Below, piece by piece: positions 24,230-32,909 of a DNA stretch of 64,000 nt; within the stretch, counting starts at the first letter, position 1, and every line of letters starts with the position of its first letter. A model generated the notes under the pieces. It was not told the origin of the DNA, ran no database searches, and was given only the letters and a program-made list of their open reading frames with translations. The translations under genes were made by a program, and so were the position numbers. Location of the stretch: positions 20,452-84,451 of the forward strand of contig CACYKY010000022.1 of the NCBI GenBank assembly GCA_902775135.1. The letters run 5' to 3'. This DNA is from an uncultured Bacteroidota bacterium (GTDB lineage: Bacteria; Bacteroidota; Bacteroidia; Bacteroidales; P3).

Positions 24230-25228
24230 TCACTTATTTGGAACTCCAATCAGCCCGTTTATTTTCTCAAAGACGGCCTGTGGCGTGATGGCATGCATGC
24301 AGCGGTAGTCGCCGAACCGACAGGGCTTGTTGCCATAGGCGGAGCAGGGCTGGCAGCGTAGCCTGGCGCACAGGGCGTTGTCGCGGTTCTGCCCATAGCC
24401 GTAGAAACCGAAGTCGGGATGCGTGGCACCCCAGATGCTCACCACCGGCACACCGAGGACGGAGGCAAAGTGCATGTTGGCACTGTCCATGCTGACCATC
24501 AGGGTGAGCGATTTGATGATGTCCAGCTCCTCACGGAAACTTTGCTTGCCCGCTATGGATCTGACGTTGGCATAGGGTTCGGCCCATCGCTCAAGGGTGG
24601 GGGCTTCCTCCTTGCTGCCGAATAGGATGACGCGGTATCCCCGTCCGTCCAATAGGCCTATCAGTTGCTGCATGTATTCGGCTGGCCATATCTTGCCTTT
24701 GTGTTGCGCAAAGGGGGCTATGCCGATGGTGGGTGGCTGGCTGTGTGACGGTGTGGCGGTGGGCCGGGGACTGGGGGCTGCCTGCAGTCCCGCACGATGG
24801 AAGACCTCCTCGTAGCGTTCAATCTGGGGTTTGCGCGGTGTGGTTCTCCAATGGTGGATGAAGAGCCAGCGCGATAGTTTCCCTTTGCGGAGGGCGCACA
24901 GGCGGAAATGGAAGTCGAAAAGGTGGCGCAGGCGGAGCAGGGTGAGGGCAAAGCCCACACGGTTCACCTTGTGGAGGTCAACGACGGTGTCGGCTCCGAC
25001 GGCATTGAGCTCTTTGTATATCTTGATGAAACTCTGTTTCTTCTTAAGCCCCATATATTCCACATTGGGCTTGCCTTCAAACAGGGGTTGCAGCATCGGC
25101 GGTCCTGCAACGGTGAATTTCACCGTCGGATGGGCCGAAGCATAGCGATCTACCAGCGGTGCCATGATGGCGACATCGCCGAGGGCGGAGAGTCGGATGA
25201 TGAGGAGGTGACGGGGCGAAACACTCAT
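24230..25228 (-). CDS. Glycosyltransferase family 9 (heptosyltransferase-like)
   Basis: This 332-residue GT-B enzyme of the LPS heptosyltransferase family starts MSVSPRHLLIIRLSALGDVA. Conserved parts are DTVVDLHKVNRVG, PTIGIAPFAQHKGKIWP (donor site), and VSMDSANMHFASVLGVPVVSIWGATHP. It probably adds a sugar to LPS core. The C-terminus has a Cys-rich stretch (CARLRCQPCSAYGNKPC), common in Bacteroidota GT9. The start ATG overlaps the stop of the DUF4254 gene (ATGA), so the two are cotranslated. Confidence 0.93.
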   Translation of the reverse strand: MSVSPRHLLIIRLSALGDVAIMAPLVDRYASAHPTVKFTVAGPPMLQPLFEGKPNVEYMGLKKKQSFIKIYKELNAVGADTVVDLHKVNRVGFALTLLRLRHLFDFHFRLCALRKGKLSRWLFIHHWRTTPRKPQIERYEEVFHRAGLQAAPSPRPTATPSHSQPPTIGIAPFAQHKGKIWPAEYMQQLIGLLDGRGYRVILFGSKEEAPTLERWAEPYANVRSIAGKQSFREELDIIKSLTLMVSMDSANMHFASVLGVPVVSIWGATHPDFGFYGYGQNRDNALCARLRCQPCSAYGNKPCRFGDYRCMHAITPQAVFEKINGLIGVPNK

Positions 25229-25818
25229 TTTTTGTACAGCATCGGGTTGAGACTCGGGTCGTTGTACATCTTCATCTGGCGGTAGAGCTTCATTTGGCGT
25301 CGGCCGGCGCCCAGGTCGTCCAGGAGTTGGTCGATGGCGAGGGTGAGGTCGGCTCGCTGCGTGAGGAGGGTGTCGAGCTTGGCCTGGCATTTGGCACGGT
25401 GGTCGTCGTCGCCGCGGTTGGCCTCGATCTGGAAGTGATAGACCTTCAGCGCCAGGATGGAGAGGCGGTCTATGGCCCATGCCGGGGTCTCGGTGTTGAG
25501 GCGCGCATCCTCTTGCAGCTTCACCTCCTTGAACAGGCTGTAGTAGTGGTCGTCGATTTGTTCAACGAGGTTGGTGCGGTGCTGGTTCGAGGCATCGATG
25601 CGACGTTTGAGCTGCAGGGCATACACGGGGTCCACGTCGTCGGGGCGCACAAGGTCCTCCAGGTGCCACTGGACGGTGTCCACCCACGATTTCTCCCAGA
25701 GGATAGCCTCGTAGGTGCCTTCGCTATAGGGGTTGTGCTGCGGGGCGTCGACGTTGTCGGTTTTGTGGTATTCTGCCACTTGTTGCGCAAAGAGGTTATA
25801 GAGGTCGTTTGCTTTCAT
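25225..25818 (-). CDS. DUF4254 protein
   Basis: The 197-residue helical protein has a phrase near the middle typical of DUF4254 (ILWEKSWVDTVQWHLEDLVR) and an N-terminal MKANDLYNLFAQQVAEYH. In Bacteroidota this family sits directly upstream of GT9 genes, as here, so a role in LPS core assembly is likely but unproven. No catalytic motif is seen. The gene overlaps GT9 by four bases and follows the patatin gene after 29 bp. Confidence 0.9.
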   Translation of the reverse strand: MKANDLYNLFAQQVAEYHKTDNVDAPQHNPYSEGTYEAILWEKSWVDTVQWHLEDLVRPDDVDPVYALQLKRRIDASNQHRTNLVEQIDDHYYSLFKEVKLQEDARLNTETPAWAIDRLSILALKVYHFQIEANRGDDDHRAKCQAKLDTLLTQRADLTLAIDQLLDDLGAGRRQMKLYRQMKMYNDPSLNPMLYKK

Positions 25819-25847
25819 TGTATTCTGGTTTTTGTATGTTTTCTTTT

Positions 25848-27902
25848 TTAAAAATAATGTCCAATGTTGAGGTAGAAGTTGAGGCCCGGGGCCAGGGTGG
25901 AGTAGCCGAGGTCGGCCGAGATGGGACCCAAAAATGAGTTGTAGCAGTAGCCTATGGCGAAGCCGTAGATGTTGGGGATGAACTGGATGAGGTCGTTGAT
26001 GTCGTCCGATTGGCGCGCTAGGGCGGCTCTCAGGATGAGGTATTGGCTCTTGTGGAAGTTGAACTGGAAGCGCAGCTGGGCGGCAACAAAGAGGGGGTCT
26101 ACAAAGGTGAGGCTGTGTACGCCAGGAAAGGCTAGCTGTTGGTCCACAAGGCTCTGGTAGGAGCCCAGGGCGTTGGCAAAGGGAAGCGGTATGTCGGTGT
26201 GCGAGAAGGCCATCCGGCCAAAGAGGCAGGGCGACAGCGTGAACCTCGAGCTGAGGGGAAATGAACTGCGCCATATGGTACGCACCTCACTGATGCCTGG
26301 GTTGTCCAGGTAGGATATGAGGTTGTCCGTGCGGTAGGTGTACGAGGCGGTGAAGAAGATGCCGCGCGTGGGGGTGTAGTAGTCGTTCTCGGTGTTCAGG
26401 ATCGACTCGAAGTGGTAGGAAAAGAAGCGGGCGTCGTCAATGACTATGGCCGTTCCGCCGGCAGATAGTATGGGGTCGAAGAAGTCGAAATAGTCGAAGA
26501 TGATGCCGGCACTGAGTTTGTATTTGCGGAAGCGCGAGTTGATGGGCATGAAGGCCAGCCGGTGCTGGTTGTATTTGCTGTTATAGGTGCGGATGCCGTC
26601 GGCATAGAGGTCTATGTCGTTGCGGAAGTAGGTGTACGATAGGGCGGGGGAGGTGACACCCCGCGGGTAGAGGTTCTGCTCGGCATGGAACTGGATGCGT
26701 TTGCCGAGTCGCAGGTGGCCGATGACTTCCATGGGTATGCCCCAATGGAAAGGGAAGCGGGCTCCTATCTGCAGGGCGCCGGTCTCTTCGTTGTCAAAGC
26801 GGAAGGCTACACCGACAATGGGGTTGTAGAGCAGGGGGGTCGGCGGGGCCGTGAGTTTGTAGGTGGCTTTTTCCTCTTCCTCGTCCGAGGAGGTGGGGCT
26901 AACTGTCCGCTGGGTGTTCCATCGGGGTCGTTTGGCGGCTATGTCGTCCCGCAGGGCATGGAGCTCGTCGCGGTGCCGTAGTGCCTCCTCGGCGCCCCGC
27001 CGCAACAGGGTGTCGATGGCGTCGGCCGTGAACGAGGCCGCCGTATAGCCGCTGACGTCTACATGCATGACGATGTCGCTCATGGCTATGTTGTCCCTGT
27101 ATTTGTTCTTGCAGTTGATGTCGATCACTTGCATGAAGAGGTCTATGGGTCCCGTGATGTCGTCGGCGGCAAGGGTGTCGCCCTGGACGGTGACTCCGAT
27201 GATGATGTCGGCTCCCATCTGTCGGGCTATGTCGGCAGGATAGTTGTTTCTGAGGCCGCCGTCAACTAGCAGCCTGTTGCCCCAGCGCACGGGCGAGAAG
27301 ACTCCCGGTATCGACATCGAGGCCCGCATCGCCTGCTTCAGGTAGCCGCTGTGGAAGTCTATCTCGGTGTTGGTGATGACGTCCGTGGCCACGCAGGCAA
27401 AGGGGATCGGCAGGGTGTTGAAGTCTATCGAGTCCAGATAGCCCTCCAGGAGTTGGTCGAAGAGGTGGTCCAGGTTCGTGCCTCTGATGAATCCCGCTCC
27501 CGAGTTGCGGTTGGCTTTCCCCGTGGTGAAGGCGTGCCAGAGGGCATAGGTGTTCTGGATCCGTCGCGTGTCGATGTCTATCGATTCCGGATTCACCCTG
27601 TCCGTCAGGAGGAACGTCCAGTCCTGCGTCCTCACCAGCGAGTCCAGCTCGTCGGTGCTCCATCCAATGGCGTAGAGCCCCCCGATGAGCGAGCCCATCG
27701 AGGTGCCGCAGATGATGTCTATCGGCAGCCCCGCCTCCTCTATGGCGCGGAGGGCGCTGATGTGGGCCACTCCCTTGGCTCCACCCCCACTGAGCACCAC
27801 GGCTACCTTCGGCCGCGCAAAGGCGTCCGTCCACCCCGTCTGCGAGTGGCTCGGCACCGCCATGAGTGTCAGTATGGCAACTATGAGCATCAGCCGTTTC
27901 AT
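25848..27902 (-). CDS. Patatin-like phospholipase fused to an outer-membrane barrel
   Basis: The 684-residue protein has a signal peptide (residues 1-20). The patatin domain has the oxyanion loop GGGAKGVAH, the nucleophile elbow GTSMG (Ser68) and the catalytic DGG (Asp214), so the Ser-Asp dyad is complete. A POTRA-like segment and an acidic low-complexity stretch (SSDEEEEKAT) follow. The last 320 residues alternate like a beta-barrel and end in a Phe. This is the PlpD/type Vd-like architecture: a lipase displayed by, or secreted through, its own barrel. It is the first gene of the patatin-DUF4254-GT9 operon. Confidence 0.92.
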   Translation of the reverse strand: MKRLMLIVAILTLMAVPSHSQTGWTDAFARPKVAVVLSGGGAKGVAHISALRAIEEAGLPIDIICGTSMGSLIGGLYAIGWSTDELDSLVRTQDWTFLLTDRVNPESIDIDTRRIQNTYALWHAFTTGKANRNSGAGFIRGTNLDHLFDQLLEGYLDSIDFNTLPIPFACVATDVITNTEIDFHSGYLKQAMRASMSIPGVFSPVRWGNRLLVDGGLRNNYPADIARQMGADIIIGVTVQGDTLAADDITGPIDLFMQVIDINCKNKYRDNIAMSDIVMHVDVSGYTAASFTADAIDTLLRRGAEEALRHRDELHALRDDIAAKRPRWNTQRTVSPTSSDEEEEKATYKLTAPPTPLLYNPIVGVAFRFDNEETGALQIGARFPFHWGIPMEVIGHLRLGKRIQFHAEQNLYPRGVTSPALSYTYFRNDIDLYADGIRTYNSKYNQHRLAFMPINSRFRKYKLSAGIIFDYFDFFDPILSAGGTAIVIDDARFFSYHFESILNTENDYYTPTRGIFFTASYTYRTDNLISYLDNPGISEVRTIWRSSFPLSSRFTLSPCLFGRMAFSHTDIPLPFANALGSYQSLVDQQLAFPGVHSLTFVDPLFVAAQLRFQFNFHKSQYLILRAALARQSDDINDLIQFIPNIYGFAIGYCYNSFLGPISADLGYSTLAPGLNFYLNIGHYF

Positions 27903-27988
27903 TATTCCCGTTTCATTTTTTCATTTTTCATTTTTCATTTTCCCTCTCACTCCCTCTATTTACCCCCTAACCCGTAAACGGTAAACCC

Positions 27989-29338
27989 TCACCTCACCTG
28001 CCCGTATACATCTTTCTTCAGCCTCATCCACTGCAGCATGCCCCGCAGCGTGAGGAAGGCCATGAAGGCAATCCAGAGTATGTTGTTCCAGGTTTGGGTG
28101 CAGAGGGGGGCATAGGCGGCTTTCAGTCCGTAGTAGATGGCGAAAAAGGCTGCTGTGGCCACGAACATGGCATTGCGCATCGTCCGCGTGGCGGTGGCAC
28201 CGATAAAGATGCCGTCAAAGAGGAATGCCGCAAAGCCGCAGATTGGGATCACCAGCACCCACCCCATGTAGTCGCCGGCAGTGGCTATCACTTCCTGCTT
28301 GTCGGTGAAGATATGCAGGAATTCGTTGCCAAAGGCGGCATAGAGTCCGGTGAAGACCGCCGTCAATGCCAGCCCCCAGGCAATGAGCAGGCGTACGGCC
28401 AATTTCAGGTGCCGCAGCTGCCGGGCTCCGATATGGCGCCCCACCAGGCTTTCGCCGGCATAGGCAAATCCGTCCATGATATAGCTGAATAGGGTGAAGA
28501 ACATCATCAGGATGCCGTCGGTGGCTCGGATGGTTTCACTGATGCGGCCACTGGCGGCGGTGATGAAGGTGAAGACGGTGGACAGGCAGACGGTGCGGAG
28601 GAACACGTCGCCGTTCACTTTGAAGAATCTCCGCATCTCCTCCCAGTGAAGGGCCTCCTTGAGGACTGCAGGTTGGAGGCTGAACGAGGCAAGGTTCGGG
28701 TCGCGCCCTATTCTGCGGCGGAGGAAGAATAGGCCCATTGCCAGCCCTGTATAGTTGGCAATGACTGTGCCCAAGGCCACACCGAACATGTCCCATTTCA
28801 GCACCAGCACGAAGAGCAGCGATGCCACGATGTTCACGCAGTTCAACGCTATGGCTATCCACATCGGTGTCTTCGAGTCCTGCATGCCTATAAACCATCC
28901 TTTGATGGCGTACAGCCCCAACGTCGCAGGCGCTGCCCAGATGCGTACAAAGAAGTAGGTCAGCGCCAGGTCAATGACCGTGGGTCCATTCTCCGGGTTA
29001 CTCTTGAATATCACCTTGGCGCCTTCCGCCAACGGCCACTGCAACGCTATCACCAGCAGCGCTATCACCAGCGCTATGGTGCAGCTCTGCATCAATATCT
29101 TCAGGCTCTCGTCCCATCGCTCGGCACCAAAGGCCTGCGCCGTCAGCCCGCTTGTCCCCATCCGCAGGAATCCGAAGTTCCAGTAGATGAGGTTGAAAAT
29201 CGAGCTCCCCACCACGATGGCGCTCACGTGCGCCCCCGAGAGGTGACCCACAATGGCCATGTCCACCATGCCCAGCAGCGGCACGGTGATGTTCGTAATG
29301 ATGTTGGGCAATGCCAGTCCAAGTATCCTTCGGTTCAT
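27989..29338 (-). CDS. MATE family efflux transporter
   Basis: The 449-residue protein has about twelve hydrophobic segments. The N-terminus reads NRRILGLALPNIITNITVPL and has the MATE signature LLGMVDMAIVGHLSG. The second half repeats the fold (FKVNGDVFLRTVCLS, then YAGESLVGRHIGARQ). It exports organic cations or drugs using a Na+ or H+ gradient. The substrate is unknown. It is preceded by a 13-copy 14-bp repeat array that separates it from the Omp28-like gene. Confidence 0.92.
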   Translation of the reverse strand: MNRRILGLALPNIITNITVPLLGMVDMAIVGHLSGAHVSAIVVGSSIFNLIYWNFGFLRMGTSGLTAQAFGAERWDESLKILMQSCTIALVIALLVIALQWPLAEGAKVIFKSNPENGPTVIDLALTYFFVRIWAAPATLGLYAIKGWFIGMQDSKTPMWIAIALNCVNIVASLLFVLVLKWDMFGVALGTVIANYTGLAMGLFFLRRRIGRDPNLASFSLQPAVLKEALHWEEMRRFFKVNGDVFLRTVCLSTVFTFITAASGRISETIRATDGILMMFFTLFSYIMDGFAYAGESLVGRHIGARQLRHLKLAVRLLIAWGLALTAVFTGLYAAFGNEFLHIFTDKQEVIATAGDYMGWVLVIPICGFAAFLFDGIFIGATATRTMRNAMFVATAAFFAIYYGLKAAYAPLCTQTWNNILWIAFMAFLTLRGMLQWMRLKKDVYGQVR

Positions 29339-29351
29339 CCCGTCAATTATT

Positions 29352-29540
29352 CACTTTCCACTTTCCGTTTTCCACTTTCCGTTTTCCACTTTCCGTTTTC
29401 CACTTTCCGTTTTCCACTTTCCGTTTTCCACTTTCCGTTTTCCACTTTCCGTTTTCCACTTTCCGTTTTCCACTTTCCGTTTTCCACTTTCCGTTTTCCA
29501 CTTTCCGTTTTCCACTTTCCGTTTTCCACTTTCCGTTTTC
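29352..29540. repeat. Thirteen-copy 14-bp perfect tandem array
   Basis: The unit cactttccgttttc (one strand) is repeated 13 times without change from 29359 to 29540, after a single 7-bp half-unit at 29352. It is a pure satellite with no spacers. The reverse complement is the heptamer pair ggaaagt/ggaaaac found inside the glycosyltransferase at 2013 and at 48260-48330. It starts 14 bp upstream of the MATE start codon (29338) and ends 4 bp after the stop of the upstream gene (29545). Confidence 0.97.
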
Positions 29541-29544
29541 CACT

Positions 29545-30366
29545 CTATTCAATCCTGCAGCTCGCACAGTTCAGCACTCTCCGTGTGCCCTTGTCGCTGA
29601 CAAAGACCACGATGTGGCAGTTCTCTGTCTTGATGTCGTCGCTGGGGGTGAAACTCAGCGTGCCGCGTACGGCTTCTCCCTCGGTGCCGTTCGCTTCTAT
29701 GTCGCGACCCCAGAAGCCGGTGATAACCTTCCTCAGCATGTGGTTGTGGGCATAGCCCTCGTCCACCGTGTTGTCAGGCATCAGCTGTTTGTACACCAGC
29801 GAGTCCTCCACCACGGCCGCCGTCAGGGTCAGGGGGCTGCCGATGGTGCGCAGGAACTGGATGTCCACCGTGATGTCCACCTTGGTGCCCTGCGTCGCAC
29901 TCACCTCCAACCCCACCGCGGGGGTCTCCCCCAGGGCAGCGTCGATGGCACTCACTATGTTGCCCATCTCGCCTAGGAATTGGACACTCCGGTCGCGGTT
30001 CAGGTAGGCTGCCGGTATGGCGTTGATGCCGAAGTATTGGTCCCAGGCGGTGCCGCCATCTGTGCGCATGTCGGGCTGCCCGGGGTAGGGCATCCCTTGT
30101 CCCACGGGGTGGTTGATGGCCACCACCACCACGCGGTCATTGTGGATCCCCGCGAGGGTGACATCGGCCGTCGGACAGTTGCTGCAGCGCGGCCCCGTAT
30201 ATTTCTCCACATAGGCCCGCTGCACCGGGTCGGCTATCGCCGCCCCCTCCGTCCAACTCACCACAGCCCCGTCATAAATCGTGTATTCCCCCTCCTCAAT
30301 CTTGTCGCACGCTCCCATGCCCATCACACCCATCACACCCATCACCCAAATAAAAATCTTTTTCAT
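29545..30366 (-). CDS. Omp28-like lipoprotein with thioredoxin-type CxxC
   Basis: The 273-residue protein has a lipoprotein signal with GMGAC (Cys20). The signal hydrophobic core is a tandem VMGVMGVMGMG encoded by a 9-bp repeat (gggtgtgat). The mature part has EKYTGPRCSNCPTA (CxxC at 61-64) and AINHPVGQGMPYPG, typical of Bacteroidota Omp28-related outer-membrane lipoproteins. It is in a minus-strand group with DUF6029 and TlpA, so a redox role at the envelope is plausible but inferred. Confidence 0.82.
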   Translation of the reverse strand: MKKIFIWVMGVMGVMGMGACDKIEEGEYTIYDGAVVSWTEGAAIADPVQRAYVEKYTGPRCSNCPTADVTLAGIHNDRVVVVAINHPVGQGMPYPGQPDMRTDGGTAWDQYFGINAIPAAYLNRDRSVQFLGEMGNIVSAIDAALGETPAVGLEVSATQGTKVDITVDIQFLRTIGSPLTLTAAVVEDSLVYKQLMPDNTVDEGYAHNHMLRKVITGFWGRDIEANGTEGEAVRGTLSFTPSDDIKTENCHIVVFVSDKGTRRVLNCASCRIE

Positions 30367-30402
30367 ATTAACTATTAACTATTATCTATTAACTATTAAC
30401 TA

Positions 30403-32070
30403 TCAAAAGCTCGTCGTCAGCCCAAACGTCAGCCCGTTGCTCGCCGGCACCGTGCGGCACACGCCGCCGATGCACAGCAGGCCCTCACGCTGCTTGCCGT
30501 AGCCCACCTGCAGACGCGTCGCGCCCTTCGTATAGCCCACCGAGAGGTTGTAGTAGTTGCCCCTCCCGTCGTTGTAGGCCCACTGGTCACTGGCCGACAC
30601 AAACCAGTGCGTCCCTATGTTCCATTCCACCAAGCCCATCACCCAATCGCCCGCGCGGCGGTCGTTGTGCTCCGGGTCGTTGGCGTCGTAGTGGCTGTCG
30701 CTGCCCATCCACTCCCCCTCTATCCGCAACGAGTGCTTCTTGCTCACCTTCCACGACACGTCGGCTACCACGATGTTGTTGTGGTGCAGCCCTCCGGGCT
30801 CGTTCTCCACCACCGGGTTGAACACCTGGTAGGCGTAGGTCACCGTGGCTTTCACATTCTTGCTCAGCTTCTTGGCCATCTCCACCGACACGTCGCCGTA
30901 TAGCGTCTCTCCCAGTCCTCCCTTCACTTCGTAGCCTTCCGTGCCCGCGCCGCCCGTCACCGTGGTGTCCAGCCCCACCACCACCGAGCTGTTCACGTGC
31001 ACGTCCATCCCGTATTTTCCGCCCAGCAGGGTCCCTTTCTTGATCTTGTACATCACGTCCCCCTGCAACCCCTGCTCGCCGTTCACCTGCGTGGCGTAGG
31101 GATACATCGAGAGGAAGGCGTATGTGTGGTTCTTCGTGATGGCCGGCAGGTAGTTGATGTACAGCATCTCGCCGCTCTGCGAGCGTACACTCTTGAAACC
31201 CATGTTCACTATCCGCTTCGCCTGCAGGCTCGCGCTCAGGCCCCGCTGCGAGTAGGTGAGGCCCAGCAGCAGCGCCTCGCCCGGGTGGTACACGTAGCCG
31301 TTCATTGCACTCGGGTCCTGTCCCTTGCGCACATATTCGCCCTGCAGACTCCAGTTGCCGTAGCCAATGTCGGCACGCACCGACGCCGCTCCCACGTTCA
31401 GCGGCAGGTTCAGCCGCATCTCCGCGTTCGCCGCCGAGGGCACCGTCTCGTCTTCCTCGTATTTGCTCACAAAGCCCGCACCCACCGTGGCGCGGAACCT
31501 GCTCTCGCCGATGGCTTTCACCAGACTCCCCAGGTTCACCTCGGCGTCCACGCCGCGTACCAAGCCCTCGCCGTAGTCCCAGAAGATACGCTGCTTTCCC
31601 GCCAGCGCCTTCAGCGTAACGCCCTCCACGGGGCGGTACTGCACGTTCAGACCCATCAGCGCGTTGTCCAACCCCAGGTAGCGGTCCTCGTAGGCACGCA
31701 GGATCATCCCCGAGCCAAACTGCTCGTAGAAGTTGCCCAGCGTCACACTCAGCCGTTCACCGTTGTAGGCCACGAAGTAGTTTGCCAGTCCTTGTCCTTT
31801 GTAGCGGGCGTCGAAGCCCAGCAGCGGGTTTTGGTACATCTCGAAGCGAAGCCCCGCACTGAAGTCGCCGTTGGTGTACAGGATGTCCGCCCTTGCGTTC
31901 ATCAGCAGCTTCTCCGGCACATCCTGTGCCCCGATCGTGCTGTCCGCACTGCTCATCTGGCCGTCCAGCTGCACGTTGCCCGTCACGTGGCCACCCAGCA
32001 GACCTTGCCCTTGCGCCGCCATCGTTATGCACGCCGCCACAGCTATCATCACAATCCTTTTCCTTTTCAT
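30403..32070 (-). CDS. DUF6029 family outer-membrane-type protein
   Basis: The 555-residue protein has a signal peptide (to about residue 22) and a sequence made of alternating strands, as in a beta-barrel (LSVTLGNFYEQFGSGMIL, YNLSVGYTKGATRLQVGYG). DUF6029 proteins occur in Bacteroidota with TlpA and Omp28-like genes, as seen here. The function is unknown. I use ATG 32070; the longer frame would run through the promoter at 32122. Confidence 0.82.
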   Translation of the reverse strand: MKRKRIVMIAVAACITMAAQGQGLLGGHVTGNVQLDGQMSSADSTIGAQDVPEKLLMNARADILYTNGDFSAGLRFEMYQNPLLGFDARYKGQGLANYFVAYNGERLSVTLGNFYEQFGSGMILRAYEDRYLGLDNALMGLNVQYRPVEGVTLKALAGKQRIFWDYGEGLVRGVDAEVNLGSLVKAIGESRFRATVGAGFVSKYEEDETVPSAANAEMRLNLPLNVGAASVRADIGYGNWSLQGEYVRKGQDPSAMNGYVYHPGEALLLGLTYSQRGLSASLQAKRIVNMGFKSVRSQSGEMLYINYLPAITKNHTYAFLSMYPYATQVNGEQGLQGDVMYKIKKGTLLGGKYGMDVHVNSSVVVGLDTTVTGGAGTEGYEVKGGLGETLYGDVSVEMAKKLSKNVKATVTYAYQVFNPVVENEPGGLHHNNIVVADVSWKVSKKHSLRIEGEWMGSDSHYDANDPEHNDRRAGDWVMGLVEWNIGTHWFVSASDQWAYNDGRGNYYNLSVGYTKGATRLQVGYGKQREGLLCIGGVCRTVPASNGLTFGLTTSF

Positions 32071-32121
32071 AATATTGTCTACCACTGATTGATATATTTT
32101 ATTTTGTTTCCTATTTAAAAA

Positions 32122-32131
32122 TGCAAAGATA
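32122..32131 (-). promoter_or_regulatory. -7 promoter box for the DUF6029/Omp28 genes
   Basis: TATCTTTGCA on the minus strand, 51 bp before the ATG at 32070. It lies in an A/T-rich gap and is preceded by an aaaaaaagtgg word. Confidence 0.75.
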
Positions 32132-32334
32132 CCACTTTTTTTCCATTCGCACAAAATATATTTTCGCCCCACCCAACCCCGAAACAGCTGTCTTGTACGA
32201 TATTGCTTACAAGGCATCCATAGGAGCTATATGAATGCCTTGTGAAATTGTTCGAAGTACATGCCCAACTGTGAGAGTGGAGGGGGGAAGAGGGAAGATG
32301 TGAGATGGAAGATTGCGGACGGGAGCTTGCGGGG

Positions 32335-32835
32335 TCAGGGCTGCTGGGTGAGCTCGCGCACTTTCTCGATGAGCTCTTCCTCGCCACCGTCCTGGTAGCC
32401 GGTGTGCTGCCACACGATCTCACCCTCGCCGTTGAGGATGAAGGTGTGGGGGACGTTGACTACACCCATGGCGCGTTTGAGGTCGGAGTTCTGGTCGAGG
32501 TAGATCTCATAGGGCCAGTCGTTGCCTTCGGCATGGGGTTTGACACGTGCGGCGGAGCGGGCATCGTCGATGGAGACGGCGACGATCTTGACGCCGGTCT
32601 CTTCCTGCCATTCCTCGTAGACTTCCTTGATGTTGTTGAGTTCGCGGTTGCAGGGTTTGCACCAGGTGGCCCAGAAGGAGATGATGACGGGGCGCCCGTT
32701 GTTTTGTATGGCGGAGGACTGTACGGTTTGTCCGTCGATGGTGCGGAGGGTGATGTTTTGCGGCAGGGTGGCGTTCTGCGCCATGAGGCCGGTGCCCATG
32801 AGGAGGGCTAAGAAGAGGGGGAGGATGTGTTTCAT
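32335..32835 (-). CDS. TlpA-family thiol:disulfide reductase
   Basis: The 166-residue protein has a signal peptide and a TlpA/ResA fold. The active-site motif is WCKPC (Cys59, Cys62), preceded by VIISFWAT, and a cis-Pro is seen in VNVPHTF. It would reduce or oxidise disulfides of periplasmic proteins. It precedes the DUF6029 and Omp28-like genes on the same strand, which have a separate promoter, so it may act on the CxxC of the Omp28-like partner (inferred). Confidence 0.92.
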   Translation of the reverse strand: MKHILPLFLALLMGTGLMAQNATLPQNITLRTIDGQTVQSSAIQNNGRPVIISFWATWCKPCNRELNNIKEVYEEWQEETGVKIVAVSIDDARSAARVKPHAEGNDWPYEIYLDQNSDLKRAMGVVNVPHTFILNGEGEIVWQHTGYQDGGEEELIEKVRELTQQP

Positions 32836-32909
32836 GGTGTTTTGCGTTTTTACTGTTTAATGTGTTTTTATGTGTTTAATGGTTTCTATGCTGTTGTTAT
32901 TATTTGGTT

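Noticed and set aside
29352..29540. Array considered as CRISPR
   Set aside because: The 14-bp units are contiguous and identical with no unique spacers, and no cas gene is present.
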